DNA of 64,000 nucleotides from Enterobacterales bacterium CwR94 (GCA_002837195.1 KZ478059.1:620001-684000); one strand, 5' to 3'. Shown: positions 28,609 to 37,655, numbered from the stretch's first letter. Numbers and translations: made by a program. The notes: generated by a model from the letters alone, not told the origin.

Positions 28609-31600
28609 ATGATTACCACTGATGGCAACGGCGCTGTTGCCTCCGTTGCATTTCGCACCAGCGAAGTTATCGCTATCTACCCCATTACGCCAAGCTCGAC
28701 CATGGCAGAGCTGGCTGATAGCTGGTCTGGCGAAGGCAGTCAAAATATCTGGGGCGATGTCCCCCGGGTGGTTGAAATGCAGTCCGAGGCGGGTGCTATC
28801 GCCACCGTGCACGGCGCATTGCAAACGGGCGCACTCTCCACCTCCTTTACCTCCTCGCAGGGATTGCTGTTGATGATCCCGACGCTGTATAAGCTGGCGG
28901 GCCAAATGATGCCGTTTGTGTTGCATGTTGCCGCGCGCACGGTGGCCACCCATGCCTTATCAATTTTTGGTGACCACTCGGATGTCATGGCCGTGCGCCA
29001 AACGGGTTGCGCCATGTTATGTGCCAGCAATGTGCAGGAGGCACAAGATTTTGCACTGATTTCCCAAATGGCAGCCTTGAATAGCCGTATCCCTTTTATC
29101 CATTTTTTTGATGGCTTTCGTACCTCCCACGAAATCAACAAAATCGTGCCCCTCTCTGACCAGACGCTGCGCACCCTGATGCCACAGTCGGCCATTGAGG
29201 CGCATCGCGCTCGCGCGCTCTCCCCTGACCATCCGGTTATTCGCGGCACTTCCGCGAATCCCGATACCTATTTCCAATCGCGCGAGGCCACCAATCCCTG
29301 GTATAACGCCACCTGTGAGCACGTCGAACAGGCCATGGCGGCATTTGCCGGGGAAACGGGACGCCACTATCAGCCGTTTGAATACTACGGGCATCCTGAC
29401 GCCACGCGCGTGATCGTGGTGATGGGTTCTGCGATTGGCACCTGTGAAGAGGTGATTGATGCCCTGCTGCAACGCGGCGAAAAGGTGGGCGTGGTCAAAG
29501 TACGTTTATACCGTCCCTTCTCTGCTGAACACCTGCTGAGTGTGATCCCCCAGAGTGCTGAACGCATTGCCGTATTGGATCGCACCAAAGAACCCGGTGC
29601 GTTGGCTGAACCCTTGTATCTCGATGTGATGACCGCTGTCGCAGAAGCCTACAGTCGCGGCGATCGCAGCCACTTACCCCGGGTGATCGGCGGTCGCTAT
29701 GGCCTGTCTTCCAAAGAATTTGGCCCAGCCTGCGCGATGGCTGTTTATAAGGCATTAAGTGAACCTCAGCCGCCCGCACGCTTCACGGTCGGGATTTACG
29801 ACGATGTAACGCATCTCTCGCTGCCACTGCAGGAGAACACCCTGCCATCACGCGCAAAACTCGAAGCGCTGTTTTACGGCCTGGGCAGTGATGGCAGCGT
29901 TTCAGCCACCAAAAACAATATTAAAATTATTGGTAACGGCACACCATTACACGCGCAAGGGTATTTCGTTTATGACTCGAAAAAAGCCGGCGGCCTCACG
30001 GTCTCCCATCTGCGCGTCAGTGAGCATCCCATCCATGCCGCCTATTTGATTGAACAAGCGGATTTCGTCGGCTGCCATCAACTGCAGTTTATTGATAAAT
30101 ATCGTATGGCGGAGCAGTTGAAACCCGGCGGTATTTTTCTGCTCAACACACCTTATGCAGCCGATGAAGTCTGGTCACGCCTGCCACAGGAAGTTCAGGC
30201 CGTACTTCATCAGAAACACGCCCGGCTGTTTGTGATTAATGCGGCTAAAATCGCCCGTGAATGCCAGCTCGGTGCGCGAATTAATACCGTGATGCAGATG
30301 GCCTTTTTCGAGCTGACGCGCGTACTGCCCGGCGATACGGCATTCACCGCATTACAAAATGCGATTGCCCGCAGCTACAGCAGCAAAGGACAAGACGTCG
30401 TTGAACGTAACTGGCAAGCGCTGGCGCTGGCGCGTAATGCCCTTGAAGCGGTACCGCTGCAAGCCGTTGATACCAGCAGCCCGCAACGCCCTCCGGTGGT
30501 CTCCGATGCAGCCCCCGATTTTGTCAAAACGGTCACCGCCGCGATGCTGGCCGGTTTAGGTGATGCGTTGCCGGTTTCAGCTCTGCCGCCGGATGGCACC
30601 TGGCCGCTCGGCACTACCCAGTGGGAAAAGCGCAATATCGCAGAAGCTATCCCTATCTGGCAGCCCGATCTCTGTACCCAGTGCAATCACTGCGTGGCGG
30701 CCTGTCCGCATTCGGCCATTCGAGCCAAAGTGGTTCAGCCAGAAGCGCTACACGATGCGCCAGCGAGCCTGCACTCTCTGGATGTCAAAGCACGAGACAT
30801 GCGTGGGCAAAAGTATGTGCTGCAGGTAGCACCCGAGGATTGCACCGGCTGTAACCTGTGTGTGGAAGTGTGCCCGGCCAAAGACCGGCAGGATCCTTCA
30901 ATTAAAGCCATTAACATGCGCGATCGGCTGGCACACGTTGAAGAGGAAAAAACGCATTATGATTTCTTCCTCGCCCTACCTGAGATTGATGCCAACCAGA
31001 TAGAACGCATTGATATTCGTACTTCGCAGCTAATTAGCCCGCTGTTTGAATACTCAGGTGCCTGCTCCGGCTGTGGTGAAACGCCGTACCTTAAGCTCCT
31101 GACGCAGCTGTATGGCGATCGCCTGATGATTGCAAACGCCACCGGGTGTTCCTCCATCTACGGCGGAAATTTACCTTCTACGCCCTGGACCACCAACGCT
31201 GAAGGGCGCGGCCCGGCATGGGCCAACTCACTGTTTGAAGACAATGCAGAATTTGGCCTCGGCTTCCGCCTGACCACCGATCAACATCGCCAACGTGTGA
31301 TGCGCTTATTGACACAACAGGCCGACAAGCTGCCCGCCGCTCTCGTCAGTGCGCTACGCCAACCCGATAATGACACCCCGACCTTACGCCGTTTAATAAA
31401 CGACTTGCGCGTGCAGTTGCAGGATGTTGATGATGAAGACGCCCGTCAGTTGGCCACCGATGCCGATGCCTTGGTGGATAAATCCATTTGGCTGGTAGGC
31501 GGCGATGGCTGGGCATATGACATTGGCTTTGGCGGGCTGGATCATGTGCTGAGTCTGACGGAAAACGTCAATATTTTGGTGCTGGATACCCAGTGTTATT

Positions 31601-32136
31601 CCAATACCGGCGGTCAGGCCTCGAAAGCCACCCCACTGGGCGCCGTCACGAAGTTTGGCGAACAAGGCAAACGCAAAGCGCGTAAAGATTTGGGCGTCAG
31701 CATGATGATGTATGGTCATGTGTACGTCGCGCAGATTTCACTCGGTGCACAGCTCAATCAAACGGTGAAAGCGATTCAGGAAGCAGAAGCCTATCCCGGC
31801 CCATCACTGATTATTGCGTACAGCCCCTGTGAAGAGCACGGCTATGACCTAGCCCTCAGTCACGACCAAATGCGCCAGCTCACCGCCTCCGGCTTCTGGC
31901 CGTTGTACCGCTTTGATCCCCGTCGCGCCGATGAAGGGAAAGTGCCACTGGCATTAGATTCACGTCCGCCGTCGGCCGACCTCGGTGAAGCCTTGATGAA
32001 TGAGCAGCGTTTCCGGCGGTTAAACCGCCAGCAGCCTGAGGTGGCGAAAGCCTTATGGCAAGAAGCCGCGGAAGATGTCCAACGTCGCTATCACTGGCTG
32101 GCACAGATGGCGGGAAAAACGGTCCAGGATGACTAG
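28609..32136 (+). CDS. nifJ: Pyruvate:ferredoxin/flavodoxin oxidoreductase (YdbK/NifJ)
   Basis: 1175 aa, close to E. coli YdbK (1174). Domains in order: the pyrimidine-binding TPP domain starting GNGAVASVAFRTSEVIAIYP, the EKR and gamma regions, a two-cluster ferredoxin segment (CTQCNHCVAACPHS and CTGCNLCVEVCPAK), a further CSGCGETPY cluster site and the TPP pyrophosphate domain (GGDGWAYDIGFGGL). It oxidises pyruvate with CoA to acetyl-CoA and CO2, passing electrons to ferredoxin or flavodoxin. Start chosen at ATG 28609 (MITTDGNGAV), matching E. coli and preceded by AAGG; the upstream in-frame ATG at 28594 is less likely. Confidence 0.97.
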   Translation: MITTDGNGAVASVAFRTSEVIAIYPITPSSTMAELADSWSGEGSQNIWGDVPRVVEMQSEAGAIATVHGALQTGALSTSFTSSQGLLLMIPTLYKLAGQMMPFVLHVAARTVATHALSIFGDHSDVMAVRQTGCAMLCASNVQEAQDFALISQMAALNSRIPFIHFFDGFRTSHEINKIVPLSDQTLRTLMPQSAIEAHRARALSPDHPVIRGTSANPDTYFQSREATNPWYNATCEHVEQAMAAFAGETGRHYQPFEYYGHPDATRVIVVMGSAIGTCEEVIDALLQRGEKVGVVKVRLYRPFSAEHLLSVIPQSAERIAVLDRTKEPGALAEPLYLDVMTAVAEAYSRGDRSHLPRVIGGRYGLSSKEFGPACAMAVYKALSEPQPPARFTVGIYDDVTHLSLPLQENTLPSRAKLEALFYGLGSDGSVSATKNNIKIIGNGTPLHAQGYFVYDSKKAGGLTVSHLRVSEHPIHAAYLIEQADFVGCHQLQFIDKYRMAEQLKPGGIFLLNTPYAADEVWSRLPQEVQAVLHQKHARLFVINAAKIARECQLGARINTVMQMAFFELTRVLPGDTAFTALQNAIARSYSSKGQDVVERNWQALALARNALEAVPLQAVDTSSPQRPPVVSDAAPDFVKTVTAAMLAGLGDALPVSALPPDGTWPLGTTQWEKRNIAEAIPIWQPDLCTQCNHCVAACPHSAIRAKVVQPEALHDAPASLHSLDVKARDMRGQKYVLQVAPEDCTGCNLCVEVCPAKDRQDPSIKAINMRDRLAHVEEEKTHYDFFLALPEIDANQIERIDIRTSQLISPLFEYSGACSGCGETPYLKLLTQLYGDRLMIANATGCSSIYGGNLPSTPWTTNAEGRGPAWANSLFEDNAEFGLGFRLTTDQHRQRVMRLLTQQADKLPAALVSALRQPDNDTPTLRRLINDLRVQLQDVDDEDARQLATDADALVDKSIWLVGGDGWAYDIGFGGLDHVLSLTENVNILVLDTQCYSNTGGQASKATPLGAVTKFGEQGKRKARKDLGVSMMMYGHVYVAQISLGAQLNQTVKAIQEAEAYPGPSLIIAYSPCEEHGYDLALSHDQMRQLTASGFWPLYRFDPRRADEGKVPLALDSRPPSADLGEALMNEQRFRRLNRQQPEVAKALWQEAAEDVQRRYHWLAQMAGKTVQDD

Positions 32137-32184
32137 CCTCATTTCAGGTTAAACACCGCCTGTAAAAATGTGGCAGACTCCTGT

Positions 32185-32209
32185 GGCGGTGCTCACTTCG
32201 GGCACCGCC
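32185..32209 (+). terminator. Terminator-like hairpin after nifJ
   Basis: Perfect 8-bp stem GGCGGTGC/GCACCGCC with a 9-nt loop, followed by TTATTTA. The next gene starts 20 bp later. Confidence 0.65.
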
Positions 32210-32229
32210 TTATTTAAAAAGGAAAGGTG

Positions 32230-32514
32230 ATGAGCAAGAATTTACTGGTGATAGCAAAATTAGTGGCGAAACCGGGCGAAGCAGAAAATCTGCAACGTGT
32301 ACTCACCGCCTGCGTGGCACCCAGCCGTGCGGAAGCAGGAAATATTCATTACGATTTATACCGCAGCACCGAAGATCAAAATACCTTCTTATTTCATGAA
32401 ACCTGGCAAGATGTAGCAGCCATTGAGTTGCATGAAAAAACCGCCCATTTCCTGCAACTGACTGCCGAGGCCGCGTCACTGCTGGCGAAGGCCCCGGAAG
32501 TCACTAAGCTGTAA
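32230..32514 (+). CDS. ABM-family monooxygenase-like protein (putative quinol monooxygenase)
   Basis: 94 aa from ATG 32230, with AAGGAAAGG upstream. Ferredoxin-like alpha/beta barrel of the antibiotic-biosynthesis-monooxygenase family: LVIAKLVAKPGEAENLQRVL, the EAGNIHYDLYRS strand and FLFHETWQD. Similar proteins (YgiN class) oxidise quinols without a cofactor. It is convergent with dbpA, with only 3 bp between the two genes. Confidence 0.8.
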   Translation: MSKNLLVIAKLVAKPGEAENLQRVLTACVAPSRAEAGNIHYDLYRSTEDQNTFLFHETWQDVAAIELHEKTAHFLQLTAEAASLLAKAPEVTKL

Positions 32515-32517
32515 GAT

Positions 32518-33900
32518 TTACTTCAGCAGGCGCGCGCGACAGGTTTTCCCCTTGATCTTGCCCTGCTGCAGTTGTTTCATGGCCTGACGGGCAATATCGG
32601 GTTTCACGGCCACATAGGCGTGGGTTTGCGTCAGGCTGATTTTACCTACCTGCTCTCCTGAAATACCGCCTTCAGAGGTCAATGCGCCCAGCACGTCGCC
32701 TGGGCGAATTTTTGCCTTGCGCCCACCGTCAATGCACAAGGTAACATGCAGCGCTTCCAGCGGTAATACCGTGGCGCGCAGCAGGGATGCCGTGGATTGC
32801 CATTGCAGCTTTTTGGCGAGAAACGCTTCAACCGCGTGCGCCCTTACCATTTCATCTGCCGCCACAAAACTCACTGCCACGCCTTTTTGTCCCGCGCGCG
32901 CCGTGCGCCCAATGCGGTGAACATGGACTTCAGGATCCCACGCCAGCGCCAAATTCACCACCAGCGGCAGATCTTTAATATCAAGGCCACGTGCCGCAAC
33001 ATCGGTTGCCACCAAAACGCGACAACTGCCGTTGGCAAACCGAATCATCACCTGGTCACGATCGCGCTGTTCAAGATCGCCATGCAGTGAGAGCGCATCA
33101 ATGCCCTGACCGTTCAACGCCTGAACAACGTCGTCACATTCACGCTTCATGTTGCAAAAAACCACACAGGCGGCTGGTAACTGTTGGCTCAACAGTCCGG
33201 CTAACGCACGGATTTTTTCGTGTCCGTTAACTTCATAAAATGTTTGTTCAATATCGGGGAGTTCCGCCGTACCGCCCATTTCAATGGCTTCTGGCTCGCG
33301 TTGGTAGCGTGTGCTGAGACGGACAATATCTTGCGGCCAGGTGGCGGAAAACAGCAGGGTTTGGCGATTAACCGGCAAATCTTGCAAGATGGCATCTAAA
33401 TCATCGCGAAAGCCCATGTCTAACATACGATCGGCTTCATCAAGGACGATGGTTTGCAGCGCATCCAGCGACAGTGACCCACGCTTCAGGTGGTCAAGAA
33501 TACGTCCCGGCGTGCCCACGACAATGTGCGGGGCGTGACTGTTCAGTGAATCACGCTGGGCATTCATCGGCTGACCGCCACACAGGGTCAAAATTTTCAC
33601 GTTTGCCGTGGCACGCGCCAGACGGCGTAATTCTTGCGCCACTTGATCGGCCAATTCTCGCGTTGGGCAAAGCACCAGTGACTGCGTTTTATATAACGCA
33701 CTGTCTAAACGATGAATTAAACCGATTCCAAAGGCAGCCGTTTTACCGCTGCCGGTTTGTGCCTGGGCACGCACATCACGTCCGGCAAGCACGACAGGCA
33801 AAGCGGCAGCCTGCACTGGCGTCATCTGGAGATAGCCCAGAGAGGACAGGTTACTGAGCTGAGATTCTGATAATGCGTTTAATGTGGAAAATGCGCTCAC
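32518..33900 (-). CDS. dbpA: DbpA, DEAD-box RNA helicase for 50S ribosome assembly
   Basis: 460 aa (E. coli DbpA 457). All DEAD-box motifs: Q motif with FSTLNALSESQL..TPVQ, AQTGSGKT, PTRELA, VLDEADRML, FSAT and HRIGRTARAG. The C-terminal RRM-like domain (CIDGGRKAKIRPGDVLGALT) binds hairpin 92 of 23S rRNA. The start is GTG 33900 (AGAGAG upstream), giving VSAFSTLN as in E. coli; a TTG at 33918 lacks support. Confidence 0.96.
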   Translation of the reverse strand: MSAFSTLNALSESQLSNLSSLGYLQMTPVQAAALPVVLAGRDVRAQAQTGSGKTAAFGIGLIHRLDSALYKTQSLVLCPTRELADQVAQELRRLARATANVKILTLCGGQPMNAQRDSLNSHAPHIVVGTPGRILDHLKRGSLSLDALQTIVLDEADRMLDMGFRDDLDAILQDLPVNRQTLLFSATWPQDIVRLSTRYQREPEAIEMGGTAELPDIEQTFYEVNGHEKIRALAGLLSQQLPAACVVFCNMKRECDDVVQALNGQGIDALSLHGDLEQRDRDQVMIRFANGSCRVLVATDVAARGLDIKDLPLVVNLALAWDPEVHVHRIGRTARAGQKGVAVSFVAADEMVRAHAVEAFLAKKLQWQSTASLLRATVLPLEALHVTLCIDGGRKAKIRPGDVLGALTSEGGISGEQVGKISLTQTHAYVAVKPDIARQAMKQLQQGKIKGKTCRARLLK

Positions 33901-33969
33901 GGCGAACTCTCTGGGCAAAATTATGGGAGCAGGAGTGTAGCAGAATCCCCGCCGCGATGCGCTGAGATA

Positions 33970-34176
33970 TCAGGGTTTAACCAGACGAATGGCGTGCGCG
34001 AGAATTTTTTGTTCATCGCGATCGTCATAGTGCCGTTCATTGAGTGTTTTTTGCAGCAGTTGCGCTAACGCACTGCGACTGGTGTTATCACCATTTTCAG
34101 CCAGCACTACCACCGCATCGCCAATCACCCGGCACACTTCGTCGTAATCCTCTTCGTTCAATACATCACGTTTCAT
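33970..34176 (-). CDS. Small YmgB/AriR-like protein, 68 aa
   Basis: Strong ribosome site AGGAGGTG eight bases before ATG 34176; the in-frame GTG at 34185 lies inside that site. The pattern VIGDAVVVLAENGDNTSRSALAQLL followed by an acidic helix and AIRLV resembles the YmgB/AriR/YcgZ family of small helical dimers that connect stress to biofilm and capsule control. The resemblance is at pattern level only. Monocistronic, upstream of dbpA on the same strand. Confidence 0.62.
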   Translation of the reverse strand: MKRDVLNEEDYDEVCRVIGDAVVVLAENGDNTSRSALAQLLQKTLNERHYDDRDEQKILAHAIRLVKP

Positions 34177-34599
34177 GGCTTTCACCTCCTGTAATTAACC
34201 CTGGCACAGGGTGTGGAAAGTGCCAGCTGCGCGACACGCGCCGAGAGGCAGCAAAATCACAGGGGATTGACGGTAAATCTGAACGCAGTGCGGTTTATCG
34301 CGCCCCGCGTCCTTCCCCCCTCCCGTTATTGGAATAATAAGGAGGGTTATGACTTAAATTTTCAGATAACAATCCGATTGTATTTAAAAAAATCACGTCC
34401 ATCCGTTACTGACTGTAGATAGCAAAATGAGTGCACATAAAGTGCAGAAAATAATTACCGTGATAAACATTTGGATAATAATTATATAGGGATTTGGCTT
34501 TACAGGATGTGGGTGATTAGGAGGAATGACGCCTGCTCAGGTCTACTACCTATTAATAATCAACAGAATCGATGCTTCGAAATCGTTTATCAACCGTTT

Positions 34600-34714
34600 A
34601 AGTTAAAACACGTTTAATGCATGCAAGGCGGTCCCCTCACCCTAACCGCCTAAAATAGAGTGTTATGTGTAGTGTGTAAACCTTTGCCACCCTTAGTTTA
34701 GGGTGGCTTTTTTA
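34600..34714 (+). ncRNA. Candidate small RNA ending in an orphan terminator
   Basis: A strong plus-strand terminator (GCCACCCT/AGGGTGGC, 34686-34707, followed by TTTTTT) has no plus-strand gene before it. Sixty bases earlier there is a second hairpin, AGGCGGT/ACCGCCT (34626-34651). The space between is unstructured and A/T/G-rich. This two-hairpin layout ending in a U-tract is that of an Hfq-type sRNA. The 5' end is a guess. It does not match FnrS, RyhB or another sRNA I know. Confidence 0.45.
34686..34713 (+). terminator. Strong orphan rho-independent terminator
   Basis: 8-bp stem GCCACCCT/AGGGTGGC, loop TAGTTT, then six T. On the minus strand there is no U-tract, so it does not serve the PAP2 gene. 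Confidence 0.88.
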
Positions 34715-34767
34715 TTTATCTCTACACAAATTGAAAGGCGGATTTGTCATTGGAATGAAGAAACACC

Positions 34768-35295
34768 TTAAAAAATATAGGCGATGCCAGCCTGAAAGCG
34801 CTGCTTATCAACAGACACATTATAATAATAATTCGACAAGCCCATTTCTTTCCGGGTGATTAAATATTGAATCCCGCTGGCCAGCGCCGCGCCAGCCACA
34901 ACATCCCGCCAGTGATGGCTATCTGAACGCACCCGAGAATAGCCCACCAATGCAGACAATGCGTAAGCAGGCACGCCCCATTGGTAGCCATAGCGCATTT
35001 GCAAAAATGATGCTCCCTGGAATGCCGCCGACGTGTGCCCAGACGGAAAAGAGTAATTACCGCCATTTGGCCGGGTATGGTTTAACGTATATTTCAACGC
35101 ATGTGTTGCTGCTGCGGTATAAACTGCGCCCTCTGTCAATTGCCAAAAACCCTGATAGTCTTCCTTAAAAATCGCCACAGCGGCACCTGTCAGTGGAATA
35201 CCTATCTGGGCAATATCACCATAGGTCGTTAGAGGACTGGCTAATGAGGGAAAACTCACGGTAAAACCAATAATACTTAGCCACTTCTTGTTCAT
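34768..35295 (-). CDS. PAP2-superfamily phosphatase, secreted or membrane-associated
   Basis: 175 aa. An N-terminal signal-like segment ends near SLAS. The three phosphatase signature motifs are intact: KYTLNHTRP (KX6RP), SFPSGHTSAAF (PSGH) and SRVRSDSHHWRDV (SRX5HX3D). Members dephosphorylate lipid phosphates, undecaprenyl pyrophosphate or nucleotides in the periplasm; the substrate cannot be told. It resembles short periplasmic PAP2 proteins of enterics with few membrane helices. Isolated gene in a gene-poor region next to prophage remains. Confidence 0.85.
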   Translation of the reverse strand: MNKKWLSIIGFTVSFPSLASPLTTYGDIAQIGIPLTGAAVAIFKEDYQGFWQLTEGAVYTAAATHALKYTLNHTRPNGGNYSFPSGHTSAAFQGASFLQMRYGYQWGVPAYALSALVGYSRVRSDSHHWRDVVAGAALASGIQYLITRKEMGLSNYYYNVSVDKQRFQAGIAYIF

Positions 35296-35507
35296 TACTT
35301 CACCACTATCCGTTGTCAGGAGTGGCTTACTCTATTAGTCGAAACATTAACCAAAATGGAACTTCGTAAAATTAAGCAATAAGATTAGTCTCCATTTTAA
35401 TTTCGTTTAATTCATTAACACGGCAAACGCCCTGTGTTAAACACACCATCGAAAACATAAGATATTTCTTGGTAAAATAGAGGGCGAGTTTGTACGAAGA
35501 ATAACAT

Positions 35508-35699
35508 TTGGCCGTATATCAGGAGGGTGACACTGTTGCACTGGATGTTGCGATTCAGTTTGCTGGCAGCGTGGCGGGTAAAAACAGCCTTTCTCTGCAT
35601 GAAGTTGCAGAACAACCAGGCACAACACAGTCCGCAGTTCCGCAGTTCCGCAGTTCCGCAGTTCCGCAGTTCCGCAGTTCCGCAGTGGGAATCTATTGA
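35508..35699 (+). pseudogene. Possible gene remnant running through an octamer repeat
   Basis: The frame LAVYQEGDTVALDVAIQF..SLSLHEVAEQPGTTQSAV reads like real protein, but a stop lies two codons before its TTG, and its end is made of repeat-coded residues (PQFRSSAV twice). No family was recognised. Probably the debris of an accessory gene, perhaps linked to the integrase fossil. Confidence 0.35.
35635..35682. repeat. Simple sequence repeat, six copies of CAGTTCCG
   Basis: Six perfect head-to-tail copies of an 8-bp unit, preceded by the partial unit CAGTCCG (35628-35634) and followed by CAGT. Octamer units are not a multiple of three, so slippage would shift any frame across it. Confidence 0.95.
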
Positions 35700-35801
35700 A
35701 TCAAGGCCGCGAAAGAAAACGCATGAACGATCGGCTGCGCTTTAGGGACGCAAGCCTGAGCAGATGATCCTTTAATCGGGCGCTGTACAGGACAGAAACA
35801 A

Positions 35802-35828
35802 AAAACCCTGCTAAGTTGGCAGGGTTTT
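35802..35828. terminator. Bidirectional terminator
   Basis: Perfect 10-bp stem AAAACCCTGC/GCAGGGTTTT with a 7-nt loop, A-rich before and T-rich after. It works on both strands: for the minus-strand membrane gene (35885-36115) and for any rightward transcript through the octamer repeat. Confidence 0.8.
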
Positions 35829-35884
35829 ACTTTTGCACATTGCATATGCTTCTGCCGCACAGATAGCTGATAACGCTGGCAAAA

Positions 35885-36115
35885 TTACAGTCGATCGTGA
35901 TCCAATCTGTCATCATGTACTTTGAGGATTGCAAATCGATGGATTAAGTAACCCAGAATGCATGAACCTATGCACAGAGCTAACACCCCGTATTTTAACG
36001 GATCTGCTGAAAACCAAATATTCCAGACAGCGCCAAAAACTCCAGCAGCAAAAAAACCCATTGCTAAACCCTGTAGCAATTTAGACAGGATAATCAAACT
36101 CCATTTTTTTATCAC
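35885..36115 (-). CDS. Small membrane protein, 76 aa, unknown function
   Basis: GTG start at 36115 with GAGGG upstream. Two membrane helices are evident (about residues 5-33 and 42-64) with a basic, acidic-ended tail (KVHDDRLDHDRL). Not recognised. A bidirectional terminator lies 57 bp downstream, supporting a real transcription unit. It sits between the octamer repeat and the integrase fossil, so it may be prophage cargo. Confidence 0.5.
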   Translation of the reverse strand: MIKKWSLIILSKLLQGLAMGFFAAGVFGAVWNIWFSADPLKYGVLALCIGSCILGYLIHRFAILKVHDDRLDHDRL

Positions 36116-36230
36116 TGAGCACCCTCAAAAAACGCTTTGCAGAATGTAGCTGAATTCAACCCTTTGGTGCACAAAATGATAACACGCTTATTCGTCTCGA
36201 TCCGGTGCCCTACCCAATACTACTCTCAGA

Positions 36231-36671
36231 GTGCATATAGCATTGACTCAGCCACAGCCAGCCCTTGATCAATGCGCATCTCGCATTTGCCCAGTGACCA
36301 GCCTGAACTCACTGCATTACAGCCAAAGACTACCATCGTGTTTCATCATCGATGAATACGGCAAAACAGCTATTCAACGCATACACTTCGTTTTTATGCC
36401 GCGCATGATAGAGGGAGAGCAAAAACCGTGTTACAGCGTTTCCAGCATTGGTGCCAGGTGGAACGCCGCAGTAAAACGTGCTGGAATTCGTCGTCGGAAT
36501 CCGTACCATACGCGGCATACTTTTGCCTGCTGGCTTATGTTTGCCGGTGCGAATCCGTCTTTTATCGCAAGCCAAATTGGGCACAAGAACGCGCAAAGGG
36601 TCTACGGGATGTGGATAGAAGAGCTGAGCAGCGATCAGGTACAAATGCTGAATAACAAGTTAGCTCTGTGA
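36231..36671 (+). pseudogene. Frameshifted C-terminal fragment of a Rac-type tyrosine integrase
   Basis: The C-terminal catalytic part of a phage integrase is readable: VKRAGIRRRNPYHTRHTFAC (conserved His-x-x-Arg), then FIASQIGHKNAQRVYGMWIEEL with the GH box and catalytic Tyr region. The preceding part lies in another frame (SHLPSDQPELTALQPKTTIVFHH from about 36281) and joins the final frame near 36350-36354: deleting one base there restores HHREYGKTAIQRIHFVF. The N-terminal two thirds of the gene is missing. It ends 48 bp before ttcA, the site where E. coli carries the Rac prophage integrase. Confidence 0.85.
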
Positions 36672-36719
36672 AAAACGTTGCCCCTTACATGCCCCTTTTG
36701 GTTATAGAGACCTGAAATA

Positions 36720-37655
36720 ATGCAAGAAATTCAAGAAGTTTCAAAGAAAGAGCAATACAACCTCAATAAGTTACAGAAACGCATCCGCCGCAACGTCGGT
36801 GAAGCTATCGCCGACTTCAATATGATTGAAGACGGCGACCGCATTATGGTGTGTCTGTCAGGTGGCAAGGATAGCTATACCCTGCTGGAAATTTTGCGCA
36901 GTTTGCAGCAAAGCGCCCCCATTTCCTTTAGCCTGGTAGCCGTCAACCTCGATCAGAAACAACCGGGTTTTCCCGAGCACATTTTGCCAGAATATCTGGA
37001 AAAACTGGGCGTGGAATACAAGATTGTCAACGAGGACACCTACAGCATCGTTAAAGAGAAAATTCCCGAAGGGAAAACCACCTGCTCTCTGTGTTCTCGT
37101 CTGCGTCGCGGCATTTTGTATCGCACGGCAACGGAGCTCGGTTGCACGAAGATTGCTTTGGGCCACCACCGCGATGACATTTTGCAAACGCTGTTTTTAA
37201 ATATGTTTTATGGCGGAAAAATGAAAGGGATGCCGCCTAAATTAATGAGCGACGATGGCAAACACATCGTGATCCGCCCGCTGGCCTACTGCCGCGAGAA
37301 AGATATCGAGAAATTCTCGCAAGCCAAAGGCTTCCCGATCATTCCTTGTAACCTGTGCGGGTCACAGCCTAACTTGCAGCGTCAAGTGGTGGCAGACATG
37401 CTCCGCGATTGGGATAAACGTCATCCGGGCCGCATTGAAACCATGTTTACTGCGATGCAGAACGTGGTGCCCTCACATATGGCCGATCACCAATTGTTCG
37501 ATTTCAAAGGCATTCAACACGGCAGTGAAGTGGTTGACGGCGGTGACATGGCTTTTGATCGTGAAGAATTGCCAATGCAACCTGCCGGCTGGCAGCCAGA
37601 AGAGGATGACGCTTTTCACGCTGAACAACGGCTGAACGTTCTCGAAATACGCTAA
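36720..37655 (+). CDS. ttcA: TtcA, tRNA 2-thiocytidine (s2C32) synthetase
   Basis: 311 aa (E. coli TtcA 311). PP-loop [11 protein letters not shown] for ATP binding, two Cys-x-x-Cys motifs (CSLCSRLR and CNLCGSQPN) that hold the [4Fe-4S] cluster and bind sulfur. Thiolates cytidine 32 in several tRNAs. The gene is intact even though E. coli Rac integrates into its 5' end; the Rac core region corresponds to about 36744-36769 here. It overlaps the convergent 54-aa gene by 4 bp. Confidence 0.97.
   Translation: MQEIQEVSKKEQYNLNKLQKRIRRNVGEAIADFNMIEDGDRIMVCLSGGKDSYTLLEILRSLQQSAPISFSLVAVNLDQKQPGFPEHILPEYLEKLGVEYKIVNEDTYSIVKEKIPEGKTTCSLCSRLRRGILYRTATELGCTKIALGHHRDDILQTLFLNMFYGGKMKGMPPKLMSDDGKHIVIRPLAYCREKDIEKFSQAKGFPIIPCNLCGSQPNLQRQVVADMLRDWDKRHPGRIETMFTAMQNVVPSHMADHQLFDFKGIQHGSEVVDGGDMAFDREELPMQPAGWQPEEDDAFHAEQRLNVLEIR

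Larger units (their letters stand above)
34177..34767. other. Gene-poor region between the YmgB-like gene and the PAP2 gene
   Basis: About 590 bp without a supported protein gene. The left part (34190-34340) is the YmgB-like promoter side. The centre is AT-rich. The right part carries the candidate sRNA at about 34600-34714. Confidence 0.5.

Noticed and set aside
34044-34422. Plus-strand ORFs overlapping and downstream of the YmgB-like gene
   Set aside because: Antisense shadow of a gene with a strong ribosome site; no ribosome site or protein-like composition.
34177-34767. Expected location of FnrS near dbpA
   Set aside because: No sequence here resembles FnrS; it was found at 37892-38008 next to zntB.
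35415-35628. Minus-strand ORFs of 63-66 aa opposite the octamer-repeat region
   Set aside because: No ribosome site, odd composition, no resemblance to known proteins.
36720-36770. Duplicated attachment site (attL/attR pair) for the fossil prophage
   Set aside because: No second copy of the ttcA core was found by eye between 34.3 and 36.7 kb; the left end was probably lost.
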